This document shows positions 54,330 to 64,000 of a stretch of 64,000 nucleotides of DNA, in pieces (within the stretch, counting starts at the first letter, position 1; the number at the start of each line of letters is the position of its first letter). The stretch covers positions 3,207,268-3,271,267 of the forward strand of contig NC_067132.1 of the NCBI RefSeq assembly GCF_021347895.1, written 5' to 3'. The notes beneath the pieces are model-generated. The model had not been told where the DNA came from and made no database searches. It saw only the letters and a list, made by a program, of their open reading frames with translations. Both the position numbers and the translations under genes were made by a program. This stretch comes from Acanthochromis polyacanthus (Eukaryota > Chordata > Actinopteri > Pomacentridae).

Positions 54330-56292
54330 CGTGTCTCCTTCAGTTCTTTATTTTTTAATGCAGTGAGATCATACCATTATTGTCCATACAAAACCAACAG
54401 TACAGTTGAAAATCTTGCTTTACATTTTGAAACTTACTGTTAAGCAAATTAGACTAACAGAGGGGCCTGGGAACAATCTTGTCTGCATATTAATGTACCA
54501 GTGACACTGAGAAAAGCCATCATTGCACGTTGGACCCAGTCCCCAGCTTCACAGACCTCATGTAAAACGTTCATTACCTCTTTCATTCCCACCACCCAAG
54601 CTATGTTAATACACTGTTTAAACACAATTTCATAAATATGAAATTCATGATTAGTTCTTGATAAAAAGGAAAAAGTTTAATAACCATTTGCTGTTTGATG
54701 TGTGTATCTTCAAATTTTAGCGAACATGACCGACGACTTCTTGAAAAAACACTGAATGAAACTGAGAATGGACGACGCTCACATGGAGCTCTACTAGGGT
54801 GACTTTTCTTTGCGTTTTAAGATTGTAGAACTACAACTCACACAGAGGAGCCAAGTGCAACTCATCCCAACAATTACAATCTACTAATTCCCTAAAAAAC
54901 TGGGCAGAAGAAGAAGGCAAACACTGATGTTTGAAGAACAAACTCATTAACAGTCTGGGTGGCAATAAAATGAGTGTAACCCTTTGAAAGCTTTCAGGCC
55001 GTGTCTGTTCTTTAACAATACATCAGATTCCTGTTTTTTTTCCATTCCCGCATCAGTCAGCATATCCATGTCTGGTCAGCACAGTCAATTCTGTAATCAG
55101 TCCTGAAGATCACAGCACCCTGACAGTTGGACCTGATGGAAGATCTTTACACTACATGTTGGCGTCCTTGACAGCAATCACACGTTACATTTTAGACATT
55201 CAGGTGTTCAGAAAATGTGTTGCAAGTGGAATGTTCAATCTCAAAATCACCGGAGCTGAGTGCTGCTGTTTACACCATTGATGTGATTATACAGGCTGAT
55301 CACGACGACAGCTCTGAGGCAACGATCACGAGTAGAATTTAGAAGAGTAGAACCAAAACTTTGGTACCATCTTTGTTTAACATGGATTGTAGGTTAAACC
55401 AGAGGGTACCTTGAAAAAAACCCGAGTTGAGACAGAAAACAGCTGGCCCTCCAATGCTCAGACTTTACTCAACAACCTTGTTAATGTGTTACACAGTCAG
55501 CACTTCAGAGGCCTCAGATGCAGCAGTTGGTTCGAGGAAACTATTCTGTTCCAGGGAGCAGTTTGTCCTGCAGCTACAGAAGCAGAGAACAGCTCTTTCA
55601 ATAGATCATCTCCAGATAAACTGTTCTTATGAAGTCATTTAAATGATTTCAGGATACATCAAACTTAGTTTTTGTTCTAATGATTTCTCTACTTCATGGA
55701 TTACACATTTACATCATCACTGGCCCAGAGAAAACCATGAAAACAATGAACTGCACAAAAATGAGGGTGAAACATGAATGCTTACATGGCATAACATGAT
55801 AACTATTAACCACTCCCACTGAAGGTTTCAGCACAGCTCCCAAAATGATTCTGACCTTCAGCTGCTCTCAGCTTCTGTTATCCAACTTTAAAGAAAAGCT
55901 GCAAGGCAGCTAGAAGCATCACACTTTGTGGGACATAATGACTGAAAGACCACCGTGGTTTCTAGATCATCTCTACAGGCAAACCTGTTGTCACATACAA
56001 CTGCCTGTAGATGCCAGAGATGATTAAAAAACAGCAGAATATATTTCCACCTCTACTTAAACATCTCATGGGCGTTTGAGTTGGTAACATAAATCACAAC
56101 CTTCTTATAATCATACTAAACAAAATCATAATTAGACAGGGCTAAAGCGATGCTTTAAATAACAGAAAATAAAAGAAACAAGGCTTAGAATTACAAATGA
56201 TTAAAAACATTGTTATCTATTACTTCTGTCTTGAGTGCAAAGAATTAACAGACTGGTTTTATCACAGCAGTGCATCTGTCAGCAGCAGGCAG
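54330..56292 (-). other. abcd3: Presumed abcd3 3' UTR
   Basis: Between the abcd3 stop and the first minus-strand AATAAA (54347-54352) lies about 1.95 kb without recognisable repeats, consistent with a long 3' UTR. The extent is inferred. Confidence 0.45.
54347..54352 (-). terminator. abcd3: Candidate abcd3 polyadenylation signal
   Basis: TTTATT on the plus strand gives AATAAA on the minus strand. It is the first good signal I found after the stop codon. Confidence 0.45.
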
Positions 56293-56370
56293 TTAAGAGC
56301 CAAACTCTACAGTTTCTTCTGTGATGGGCTTGAATTCGTAGTTCCCTCTCCCATCCATGTGGAGATAATA
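56293..56370 (-). CDS. abcd3: abcd3 last exon
   Basis: Encodes [20 protein letters not shown] then VEFGS and TAA (56295-56293). The acceptor is a pyrimidine-rich tract ending TTATGAAG. Confidence 0.97.
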   Translation of the reverse strand, partial: YYLHMDGRGNYEFKPITEETVEFGS

Positions 56371-59300
56371 CTTCATAACAGAGAGGAAACAGAAAAAAGC
56401 AAAGTGAGTAGAAAAAATGTTAGGCATGCAGGAGCATCATAAATAAGAACATTTTGATCTTCACAGCATCTAGAGTGGTTTGTCCAGCTTCAAACCAGCA
56501 CAGCAGCTGCAACCCTGAAGCATTAGGAAATGATGGGGAACACATTCAGAGGGCAGTGAGTGTCCCTGTTTCCAATGTTGGAACTGGAAGGGTGCATCTG
56601 ATGATTTCTGTAACTCTGTGTTAAACTGAGTGCAACAGCAGGATTAGCTGGCTGCTCAAACCTTTAACCTGAAACATACAAGTGCATCTCATGTCATTAG
56701 AAAACAGTGGAAAGGTTGAATATTTCCCATCAGACATTGCTCAGAGTGCAAAACACATATCCTATACTATGTACAGCTAAAATACGACAACTTACAGATG
56801 ATAAAATCTCCCCAAAATCAATCTTAAAATATTTCAAAGCATCAAACAAAGATCTATTTAAAAAAACTTAAAATGTGGAAATATCCAAACTCTGAAAAGC
56901 TTGCTCATGTATGTGCTGTCAGTACTTGGTCGGGGCTCCCTTTGCTTAAATTACTGCAGAAATGCAGTGCGGCATGGAGGCCATCAGCCTGTGGCCTTCC
57001 TGAGGTGTAATGGATGCTCAGGATGCCTTGATAGCTGCCTTCAGCTCTTCTTGTTGCTGTTCTGGTTCATCACATTCTCCTTTTGACAACAAGCTGCAGA
57101 CTTTCTACGGGGTTCCGATCTGGTGATTTGGAGAGCCAGTATAACACTGTAATGCTATAGTCCAAGCCATGGTTTTAGTAATGTGGGGAGATGCTAAGCT
57201 GAACAGTGCTTCAGTGGTTAGCACCATCGCTTCACAGCTAGAAGATCCCCGGTTCTGGTCTGGGATCTTCCTGCAAGGAGTCTCCATGTTCTCCTGTACA
57301 TGTGTGGCTTTTCTCCAGGTTCTCCAGCTTCCTCCCACAGTCCACAAACATGCTGAGGTTAATTGGTGATTCTAAATTGTAGGTGTGAGTGTGATTGTTT
57401 GTCTCTATGTGTAGCCCTGTGATAGACTGTTACCTGTCCAGGTGAACCTTCATCCTAAGTCAGCTGGGATAGACTCCAGCCCCCATGACCCCAATGAGGA
57501 TTAAGCGGTGGATAGATGATGGAAGACCCAAATCTGCATCTCCAAAAAACTCCTCAGCAGATAGAAGTATGTTGCGCTCCAAAGTCTGCTGGTAGATGGC
57601 TGCTTTGAATTTGGACTTGATTATGCAGGTGAACCAACACCAGCAGGTCCCAGACCTTCACTCACTGTGGAAACTTCACTGGAAACTTCACACTGGACTT
57701 CAAACAGCTTTGATCCTGTGGCTCTCTACTATTCCTTCAGACTCTAGGATGCAAATTGTACTTTCATCTAAAAGGAGGACTTTGGACCACTTAGCAACGG
57801 TCCAGTTGTTTCTCTGCTTAGCACAGGTAAGATGCTTTTCACGTTGTTGAGTGTTCAGGAGTGGCTTGATAAGAGAAATTTAACACTTGTACCCCATTTC
57901 CTGGACACATCTGAGCTTGGCAGCTTCGGATGTCCTGGTTCTAGCCTCAGTCCATTGCTAGTGAATTACCAAACATTCTTCAATCTGATTTTCCTGACCG
58001 TCCTCTCAAGCCTGCAGTCATCCATTTCGCTTGTGCATCTTTTCCTACCACACTTTTTCTTTCTAGTCAACTTTCCAATCATACCGTAGTTTTGAATTCT
58101 TTTGTTCAGACATAGAATGATTAGATTGATGTTGATTACCTTCTTGACAGTTTCGTCAAAAGCTCTTGCCTTCATCAGAAACCTCTCACTGACAGCGTGT
58201 GATGTGTTTCCATTAATACACTTTGATACAGCACTCTGTGAACAACCAGCCCTTTCACCCGTGTATGTTTGAGTCTTATCCTGGAGGATAAGACTCCTTT
58301 GGAGAGTGTCAGTGGTTGTCTTCTGGACAACTGTCATGTCGGTATCTTCCCCATGATTGTGGTTGTAACTGTGGTAGAATCTAAAGGTCCTTTGTAGGTG
58401 TTTTGGGTTCATTAATATTTTAATATTTTAAATTTGATTTTGGGATGTTTCATGAGCTGTAAACTGTTAAAGTTAAAACAAATACAGGCTTGAAATATTT
58501 CTGTTCATGTGTACTGAATCGAGAATACACACGTGTGATTGTTTTTTTAATTTATGACAATGTCTGCTGAAAAATACTGAACCTTTCCTGTCATATTCTA
58601 ATTATATGAGATGCACTTGTAATACACATCACATGAAGCAGTTTGTTTCCAGTACAATTAGAAATGCAGACTGTACACAGCCTTGCAGCGTTCCATGCCA
58701 TTATCCAATGTGGTGCTTCCACTGGCTAAATGAGGGTGGAAATGGGAGCCTTTTAACTCCAGATAAGAATTACATACATCTGCAGTGCATAGAAAGGAAA
58801 GTAGAACTGTCTGTAGGAATGTGAGCATATAATCTGACATCACAGAAACATGGATCTCATTCAGTTCTTACCTCATGGTGCTTCCACAGGGACTTTCTGT
58901 GAGACACTGTGAACAAGGTGATGCCCACCTGTTGATTACAAAAGCATACAGCTAGTACTTGATAGAAAACCACATCAGCGTGCATTACTCATCTCCTGTA
59001 TTCAAATTTAGAACACTACAGAAAGTTTTCAGTGCTTCCAACACATTTATCACAGCCTCAAGATCAGCTACTACAGAAATTGGAGGAAAGTCTTTCTGAC
59101 TTGATTTACACTGATCAGACAACATTCTGACCACTGACAGGTGAAGTGAAGAACACTGATTATCTCTTCATCATGGCTCCTGTTAGTGGGTTGGATATAT
59201 TAGGCAGCAAGTGAACATTTTGTCCTCAGAGTTGATGTGTTAGAAGCAGGAAAAATGGGCAAGTGTAAGGATTTGAGTGAGTCTGACAAGGACCACATTG

Positions 59301-62300
59301 TGATGGCCAGATGTCTGGGTTAGAGCATCTCCAGAACTGTAGCTCTTGTGCTCTTCTGCTGGGAAACCTTGGGTCCCATCATCTATGTGGACATTACTTT
59401 GACATGTACCACCTACTTACTGTAAGCATTGTTGCAGACCATGTACACTCTTTCATAGAAATGATATTCTCTGATGGCTGTGGCCTCTTTCAGCAGGATA
59501 ATGCACCGTACCACAAAGCAAAAATGGTTCAGGAATGGTTTGAGGAGCACAACAACCAGTCTGAGGTGTTGACTTGGCCTCCAAACTCTCCAGATCTCAA
59601 TCCAATGGAGAATCTGTGGGATGTTCTGGACAAACAAGTCTGATCCATGGAGGTCCCACCTCACAACCTCCAGGACTTAAAGGATCTGCTGCTAACATCT
59701 TGGTGCCAGATACCACAGCACACCTTCAAGGTCTAGTGGAGTCCATGCCTCAACGGGTCAGGGCTGTTTTAGCAGCAGAAGGAGGACCAACACAATATTA
59801 GGCAGGTGGTTATGTTATACCTGATGTCTGAACAGTAGCTGGCAAAGTATTTTGCTTTGGTTTCTTTATTTGTTACTTCACTGGAAACTTAAACAACAAT
59901 AAACAGAAGTTTTATAGATGTTAAAAGCTTTTCCACCGCCATGCACTGACAGGTCCATGTACTGCAGTCACCCCAGATGTTACACTTAGTTTAGCCTTAA
60001 GTTGCTCGGTTCATCAGCTGGCCGACTAAGACCTGTACTGAACCACCATTTGTCATCGATTACACAGTAACATGTTGAGTTTAGGTGTTTTTCCAAGCTG
60101 AGACCACATGTAAACCTTGTTACTCAGGGATATACTGTATTGGTGTGTACAATGTGTTGTTGGGTCATACCGTCCTGCAGTGGCTGTAGATGTAATCCTC
60201 CACATCCACACTCACTGCACTGGTACACTCATCAAGGATGGCAAACTGGGGCTTGTGATAAAACAGTCTGGCCATCTACATACAGAAACAGACACACAGA
60301 GCAGCAGAATCATCAGAAGAAACCATCGTTCTCAGTGCTTCTTCACAGGTTCAAAAGCTGCCTAGTTTAAGTGAACGTTTTTAAACGCTTCATGTGGTGT
60401 TTGCATGTTTTTATTACATTCATGAAGGTGAAGTGAGCAGAATATGCGGTTCACCAAATGAATGGATGGTTTGCTTTTTTTTTTTTTTTATTTTAATGCT
60501 GTCATGGTGACAGGAAGTGAGTGGGTTCTTACGGCCATCCTCTGCTTTTCCCCTCCACTGAGGACGTCCATCCAGTCCTGGACATTGTCCCAGCTGCCCT
60601 CCCTGTCCAGGATGTGACCCAGCTGAACATTGTCCAGGTACTCCTTCAACACCTTGACACACACAGAGGGATAAAGTCACTACTTTGAAAAACACAGTCA
60701 AAGTGAAAAGTGTGTGGGATACGTCTTGGCCCACCTGATCAGAGATGCCTTTCTTCCTCTGATCTTCGTGGGTGTCAGGGTAAATGACTTGGTCCCTCAG
60801 AGAACCCAGAGTCATGTAGGGTCTCTAGAACACAACAAATACAGTTAGTTAGATACAGCAGGGCTTAGCCCCTTCCTACAGCACTGAAACTACTACCATA
60901 TGGTTTGTTGACCATGACATTACTATGCTTGATTGTCCATCCGACTTTCCAGACCTGAACCCCATATGGGATATTGTCAAGATGAAAATGAGAAACACCC
61001 GACCCAAAAATACAGACAAGCTGAAGGCTGCTATCAAAGCATCCTGTGCTCCAATAACACCTTCATACCACGGCACACTGATGCAGGAACTTGTGGTTAA
61101 AAAGCCCAAACCAAGTATTAATGTATAAATGAACATACTTTTCACAAGTTGTACATTTCAGTCTTTCAAACCCTTTTTTCATCGATCGTAGGAAATATTC
61201 TAATAATTTAAATACTGGATTTCTGATTTAACTTTATGTGTAATAAACCTAGAATATATGATTTTTTTAGCTGTACCAGTACATCCCTGCATTTATCACA
61301 CCTTCTAATCCATAAAATTAGAATTGCATATTCTAGGTTACGATCCAGTGACTGAAACATGAACAAGGTGTGACAGGCGACCCTGTCATATTTAAAGCTG
61401 GAACATGCCGTTTTAATCCAATACTTGTTGTCAAATTTACAAATACTGTCAGCTGTCTGTTTATAAAGTCTGCTTGCTGAAACTCCAGTGTGCTTAGTGC
61501 ATTTCACCTGAGCAAAGAGCACTTTCCATCCAAGTTAACATTCCTTCTCCACGGTTGATTTGTTCTCAAATGATTTACTGTAGAGGCAATCTAAGTTTGT
61601 CTCAGTGTATACCAAGATGCTGCTAAGAGCTCGTCTTGTTGTTAGTTGTAAAACAGAAAACATGGCCGACTGAGGATTTTTACCTGAGGCACATAGAAGA
61701 GCTTCCCCCTCTCAGGTTTCGTCAGATGTCCACCAAACAGAGGCCACAGCTGTATAAAGAAAACATAATTTAATACTCTATAAAGACAAGAAAATGCAAA
61801 ATACAGACAGTGACAGATCGATTATCCAAGTCTGTCAAACTTTACTGGACAGATGGAACATTCTTCCAACAGATATTCCCTTTCTTCGTTTGGTGTTTAA
61901 TGATGGCGTTGGAGACTGCTATCTGACATGCTAGTCCAAATTCAACTAGGTTAACATCTGATAATTGTGAAGGCACGACACTTTCATACTCATCAGACCA
62001 CTCAGCGGCCCTTTGCGTCCTATGGATGGGCCAGTGTGATTCTGAAAGAGACCACTGTCACCAGCATAGAACCGTTTCTTAGGATTATGGTGATCATGCA
62101 GGACAACTCTGTAATGATTTGCAGCCTTCCCTCCAAGTAGACCCAAACCATGCCAGAAAAATGTCACCCACATCAAACAGACTCACACCATCTCCTCACT
62201 GTTGTAGTCGAACACGCAGGCCGGCTGAAAAATGCTCACATCTCTGTAGACCAGTCACACTGGGTTTTACACCACCAAACTCTCAAATGTAAATTTATCT

Positions 62301-63651
62301 TTGTAATTACAGGTTCATGCACTGCAACCGCACTATAATATCCCTGTCAGCATAACTGTCCATGAAGTCTTTTTGCTAATCGCAATGAGCATCGATACTC
62401 TCAGTCCAAAGAGGCTCTGCTGTTTTTCCTCACATATCAAATGCACAAATGTCACTGCTGAGTTACTTTGGTGTCAAAAGGAACACGTTTGAAATCAAAA
62501 ACAGATTTGAGAGCAAAAGCAAAGTAAATTTGTTATTAAATGGGAATCCAGATGTTTTACTTGCTATTGAGCTAAGATGTAAGACCAGTTTCTATTGGTC
62601 AGTCTCGACTGGAGGACAGCTTAGAAACGTTTCACAAAATATGTCAAATGTTCACAGAATAAACTCATTTCTGTTAAAAAGTCACAAGAAATCATCTTTT
62701 AGATTAACCAGTAAGCTTGGCTCCATGGAGTTTAACAACAGAATGGAGGTTTTCCTTTAAGGGAGTAAAAGACAACTTTAGTTTATGTAATGAAGAAGAA
62801 TGCTTTTTTCAGGCTCATTGGAGGAGGGGGGCTTTTGTTTTTGGGACTTGCTTTCTACTGGACTGACTGACCTACAGGGATGCGTCATCTTTCAGTACAG
62901 TCCTGCCAATGAGATTCAGCTCAACAGCAAGTGTATTTGCAGACATACCTGGTTAGCAGTTAGCAACAGGTAGCTCTTACCTCTCCAAGCACTCTGAACA
63001 GTGAGCTTTTTCCACAGCCATTTGGTCCACACACAAGAACATTGGTGCCAGACTGCACCTTTAGAGCAGAGAAGCAACAGCATGAAGTACAGAAACACAC
63101 TTACTTTTTCTGTATGATGAAAAAAATCTAAACCTGAATTTCAACTCAGTCTTTCAAACAGATTCATTGATTCAGCTGCTCCTTCCGATCATTAAATAAT
63201 GACTGATTATGTGGCTGAGGAACGGCCATGAAAGATGAGCGCTTTACCTCAAACGTGAGCTCTTTGATCAGGATGTCTCCATTGGGCGTTGCGAGTGGAG
63301 TATGGTCAAATCTGAAACATAATGTGATTACAAAAACATCTGAAGCTGAGACGTGCATGTCAGCGTATATTTAAGAGCACAATAGGAGACCTACTTGATG
63401 ACGTTGTCTCTGTTAATAATTTGACCACTTCCAGGCACCAAAAGCAGTTTCTCTGCAGTGTCTTCTTCTACGGTGAACAGAATAAACTATAAGTCAGATA
63501 AACCGTTTGGGTGCATTACTTTAGTTGTCTCATGCTGTCTTTCAGGAAGTGTTACGTACCCTTCTCCTGCTGGGAAACCATTGTGCGCTCATATCTGCCA
63601 GCATTTAGCTCCTTCAGGACTTTCATCAGTTCGGTGATACGAGCTGTAAAT
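56293..63651 (-). CDS. abcd3: ABCD3 / PMP70, C-terminal ten exons (5' part outside window)
   Basis: ABCD3 is a peroxisomal-membrane half ABC transporter that imports branched-chain acyl-CoA and bile-acid precursors. The ten minus-strand exons, in gene order, are 63651-63560, 63467-63395, 63311-63248, 63058-62981, 61749-61684, 60824-60735, 60652-60533, 60275-60171, 58928-58872 and 56370-56293. They splice into one open frame of 273 complete codons before TAA. It covers the end of the membrane half ([20 protein letters not shown]) and the whole nucleotide-binding domain: Walker [11 protein letters not shown]-loop YVPQRPYMTLG, signature [13 protein letters not shown], Walker B FAILDE and H-loop TVSHR, ending TEETVEFGS as in mammals. 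All ATPase motifs are intact. Transmembrane and targeting regions lie upstream, beyond 64000. Confidence 0.98.
56672..58619 (-). mobile_element. Degenerate Tc1-like element in the last abcd3 intron
   Basis: Inverted ends: left ACAAGTGCATCTCATGTCAT, right (reverse complement) ACAAGTGCATCTCATATAAT. The minus strand begins near 58355 (CATGATTG start) and keeps pieces of the Tc1 transposase N-terminus: [14 protein letters not shown], then [20 protein letters not shown]. Later parts near 57540-57960 and 56930-57180 match the same family at DNA level. Stops, frameshifts and a SINE insertion (57185-57520) make it dead. Confidence 0.85.
57185..57520 (+). mobile_element. SINE copy 7, inserted in the Tc1 remnant
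   Basis: Plus-strand copy from GTGGGGAGATGCTAAG through CTTCAGTGGTTAGCACCATC to the tail AATGAGGATTAAGCGGTGG. It lies between Tc1 sequence on both sides. Confidence 0.85.
58872..58928 (-). CDS. abcd3: abcd3 exon with H-loop
   Basis: Encodes [19 protein letters not shown]. The switch histidine in TVSHR is present. Donor GTAAGA. Confidence 0.98.
59105..59835 (+). pseudogene. Degenerate, internally deleted Tc1-like element in an abcd3 intron
   Basis: A plus-strand start [20 protein letters not shown] (59254 on) is followed by a stop. After a deletion come [40 protein letters not shown] and [18 protein letters not shown]. The second Asp and the Glu (in PMEN) of the DDE triad remain. The ends TCAGACAACATTCTGACCAC and (reverse complement) CAGACATCAGGTATAACATA are diverged inverted repeats. 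Confidence 0.85.
60171..60275 (-). CDS. abcd3: abcd3 exon with Walker B
   Basis: Encodes [20 protein letters not shown] then [15 protein letters not shown], with Walker B and the D-loop. Donor GTATGA. Confidence 0.98.
60533..60652 (-). CDS. abcd3: abcd3 exon with ABC signature
   Basis: Encodes [20 protein letters not shown] and [20 protein letters not shown], with the LSGGEKQ signature. Donor GTAAGA. Confidence 0.98.
60735..60824 (-). CDS. abcd3: abcd3 exon after the Q-loop
   Basis: Encodes [20 protein letters not shown] then [10 protein letters not shown]. Acceptor TTCTAG, donor GTGGGC. Confidence 0.96.
60885..61130 (+). pseudogene. Tc1-like transposase C-terminal fragment in an abcd3 intron
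   Basis: Encodes [40 protein letters not shown] then [16 protein letters not shown], the region around the catalytic Glu (PDLNPIEN), with the Glu lost. Preceded by a decayed W-F-x-D-H motif. Confidence 0.8.
61684..61749 (-). CDS. abcd3: abcd3 exon with Q-loop start
   Basis: Encodes [20 protein letters not shown] and PQ. Acceptor ATACAG, donor GTAAAA. Confidence 0.96.
61855..62345 (-). repeat. Probable degenerate DNA transposon in an abcd3 intron
   Basis: Segments such as TTTAATGATGGCGTTGGAGA, TTTGCGTCCTATGGATGGG and AAACCATGCCAGAAAAATG resemble, from memory, a teleost Tc1-like element read on the minus strand. No intact frame or clear termini. Confidence 0.4.
62346..62980 (-). other. abcd3 intron, nothing recognised
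   Basis: A plus-strand frame at 62449-62760 (103 codons) is Lys/Asn/Ser-rich without motif. I regard it as intronic chance. Confidence 0.4.
62981..63058 (-). CDS. abcd3: abcd3 exon with Walker A
   Basis: Encodes [20 protein letters not shown] then FRVLGE. The P-loop is intact. Donor GTAAGA. Confidence 0.97.
63248..63311 (-). CDS. abcd3: abcd3 exon (A-loop region)
   Basis: Encodes [20 protein letters not shown] and E. Acceptor TTTCAG, donor GTAAAG. Confidence 0.95.
63395..63467 (-). CDS. abcd3: abcd3 exon
   Basis: Encodes [20 protein letters not shown] then DNVIK. The weakly conserved EEDTAEK loop is typical of this spot. Donor GTAGGT. Confidence 0.92.
63560..63651 (-). CDS. abcd3: abcd3 exon (linker before the NBD)
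   Basis: Encodes [20 protein letters not shown] and [10 protein letters not shown]. Acceptor CTATAG, donor GTACGT. First abcd3 exon in the window. Confidence 0.93.
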
Positions 63652-64000
63652 CTATAGGGGACACACACATGAACCAAACAATCTGATAAACATTTAAATT
63701 CATTACCACAGATCCTAGCTTTTTCTGATGCCCTCCAGCTCCATATATCATGCAGCCAGAAGCAGTCCAGAGAAGAGACTTGAGGGTCTCAGAGGGAGTT
63801 GTTTCCCCACCCCTATCTTTGTGAGCCAGTCGTTGCTTTTGATGGAGCAGAAGAAACTTACTTTACCCAAATTCATATGAATGCCTGTATAGCGTATTGT
63901 GCTACATGGTACACTGATACTAGAAAAGTATTGTAATACGCTGCCGTTGAAAATGATCATATTCATCGTGTTATTAGAATCTGTACTCAAAGAATATAAG
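63652..64000 (-). other. abcd3: abcd3 intron continuing past the window
   Basis: The preceding exon, which should encode a segment like ALRDSGKLMRAY, is not found before the window ends. Confidence 0.7.

Overview
The window looks like nuclear DNA of a ray-finned (teleost) fish. It carries vertebrate genes split by many GT-AG introns, a dense and diverse load of Tc1-like transposons, L2-type LINE fragments ending in short tandem tails, a tRNA-headed SINE family present in seven copies, and long (CA)n, (TA)n and (GACA)n microsatellites. There are no operons, CRISPR arrays or bacterial signals.

Two conserved host genes can be read, both in the right-hand third. The gene for coagulation factor III / tissue factor (f3) lies on the plus strand in six coding exons between 39744 and 48119. 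Its intron phases are 1-2-1-0-1, as in the class II cytokine receptor family. The C-terminal half of abcd3 (PMP70, a peroxisomal half ABC transporter) lies on the minus strand in ten exons between 63651 and 56293, and its 5' part is outside the window. The two genes point tail to tail, the same neighbourhood as in human 1p21. The 8 kb between them hold f3's 3' end with a (CA)n tract, transposon debris, an LTR-like block and the presumed abcd3 3' UTR.

The left two thirds (1-39500) hold no host gene that I can recognise. They are layered mobile DNA. From left to right: rearranged gag pieces of an LTR element with a primer-binding site (1-530); a 919-bp TTAA-flanked element with an exon-like segment (1497-2415); a C-rich repeat (5270-6400); a broken mariner-like transposase (6576-6908); a foldback element with about 100-bp inverted repeats inside a LINE tail (9235-9815); a Tc1 element with an intact 344-350 aa DD34E transposase and IR/DR termini (11372-13006); a Tc1 remnant split by a second DNA element (13863-17059); an L2-type LINE split by two insertions (17370-21053); more Tc1-like, LINE, SINE and MITE copies (22741-31470); and a young LTR retrotransposon (31980-35741).

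The LTR retrotransposon is the most unusual object. Its two 576-bp LTRs differ at only three positions by eye. It has no pol. Its gag-like ORF starts exactly on a 10-nt segment complementary to the predicted start of its own transcript, which suggests self-priming as in the Tf1/sushi group. The ORF resumes after a +1 shift at a T7 run and continues into a series of tandem repeat arrays, seven in the element as a whole, all with unit lengths divisible by three. A second oddity is at 19607-20339, where two exon-like segments with GT-AG edges are followed, 333 bp downstream, by a copy in which they are precisely joined.

All assignments come from reading the sequence and from remembered protein families. 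No database search was run.
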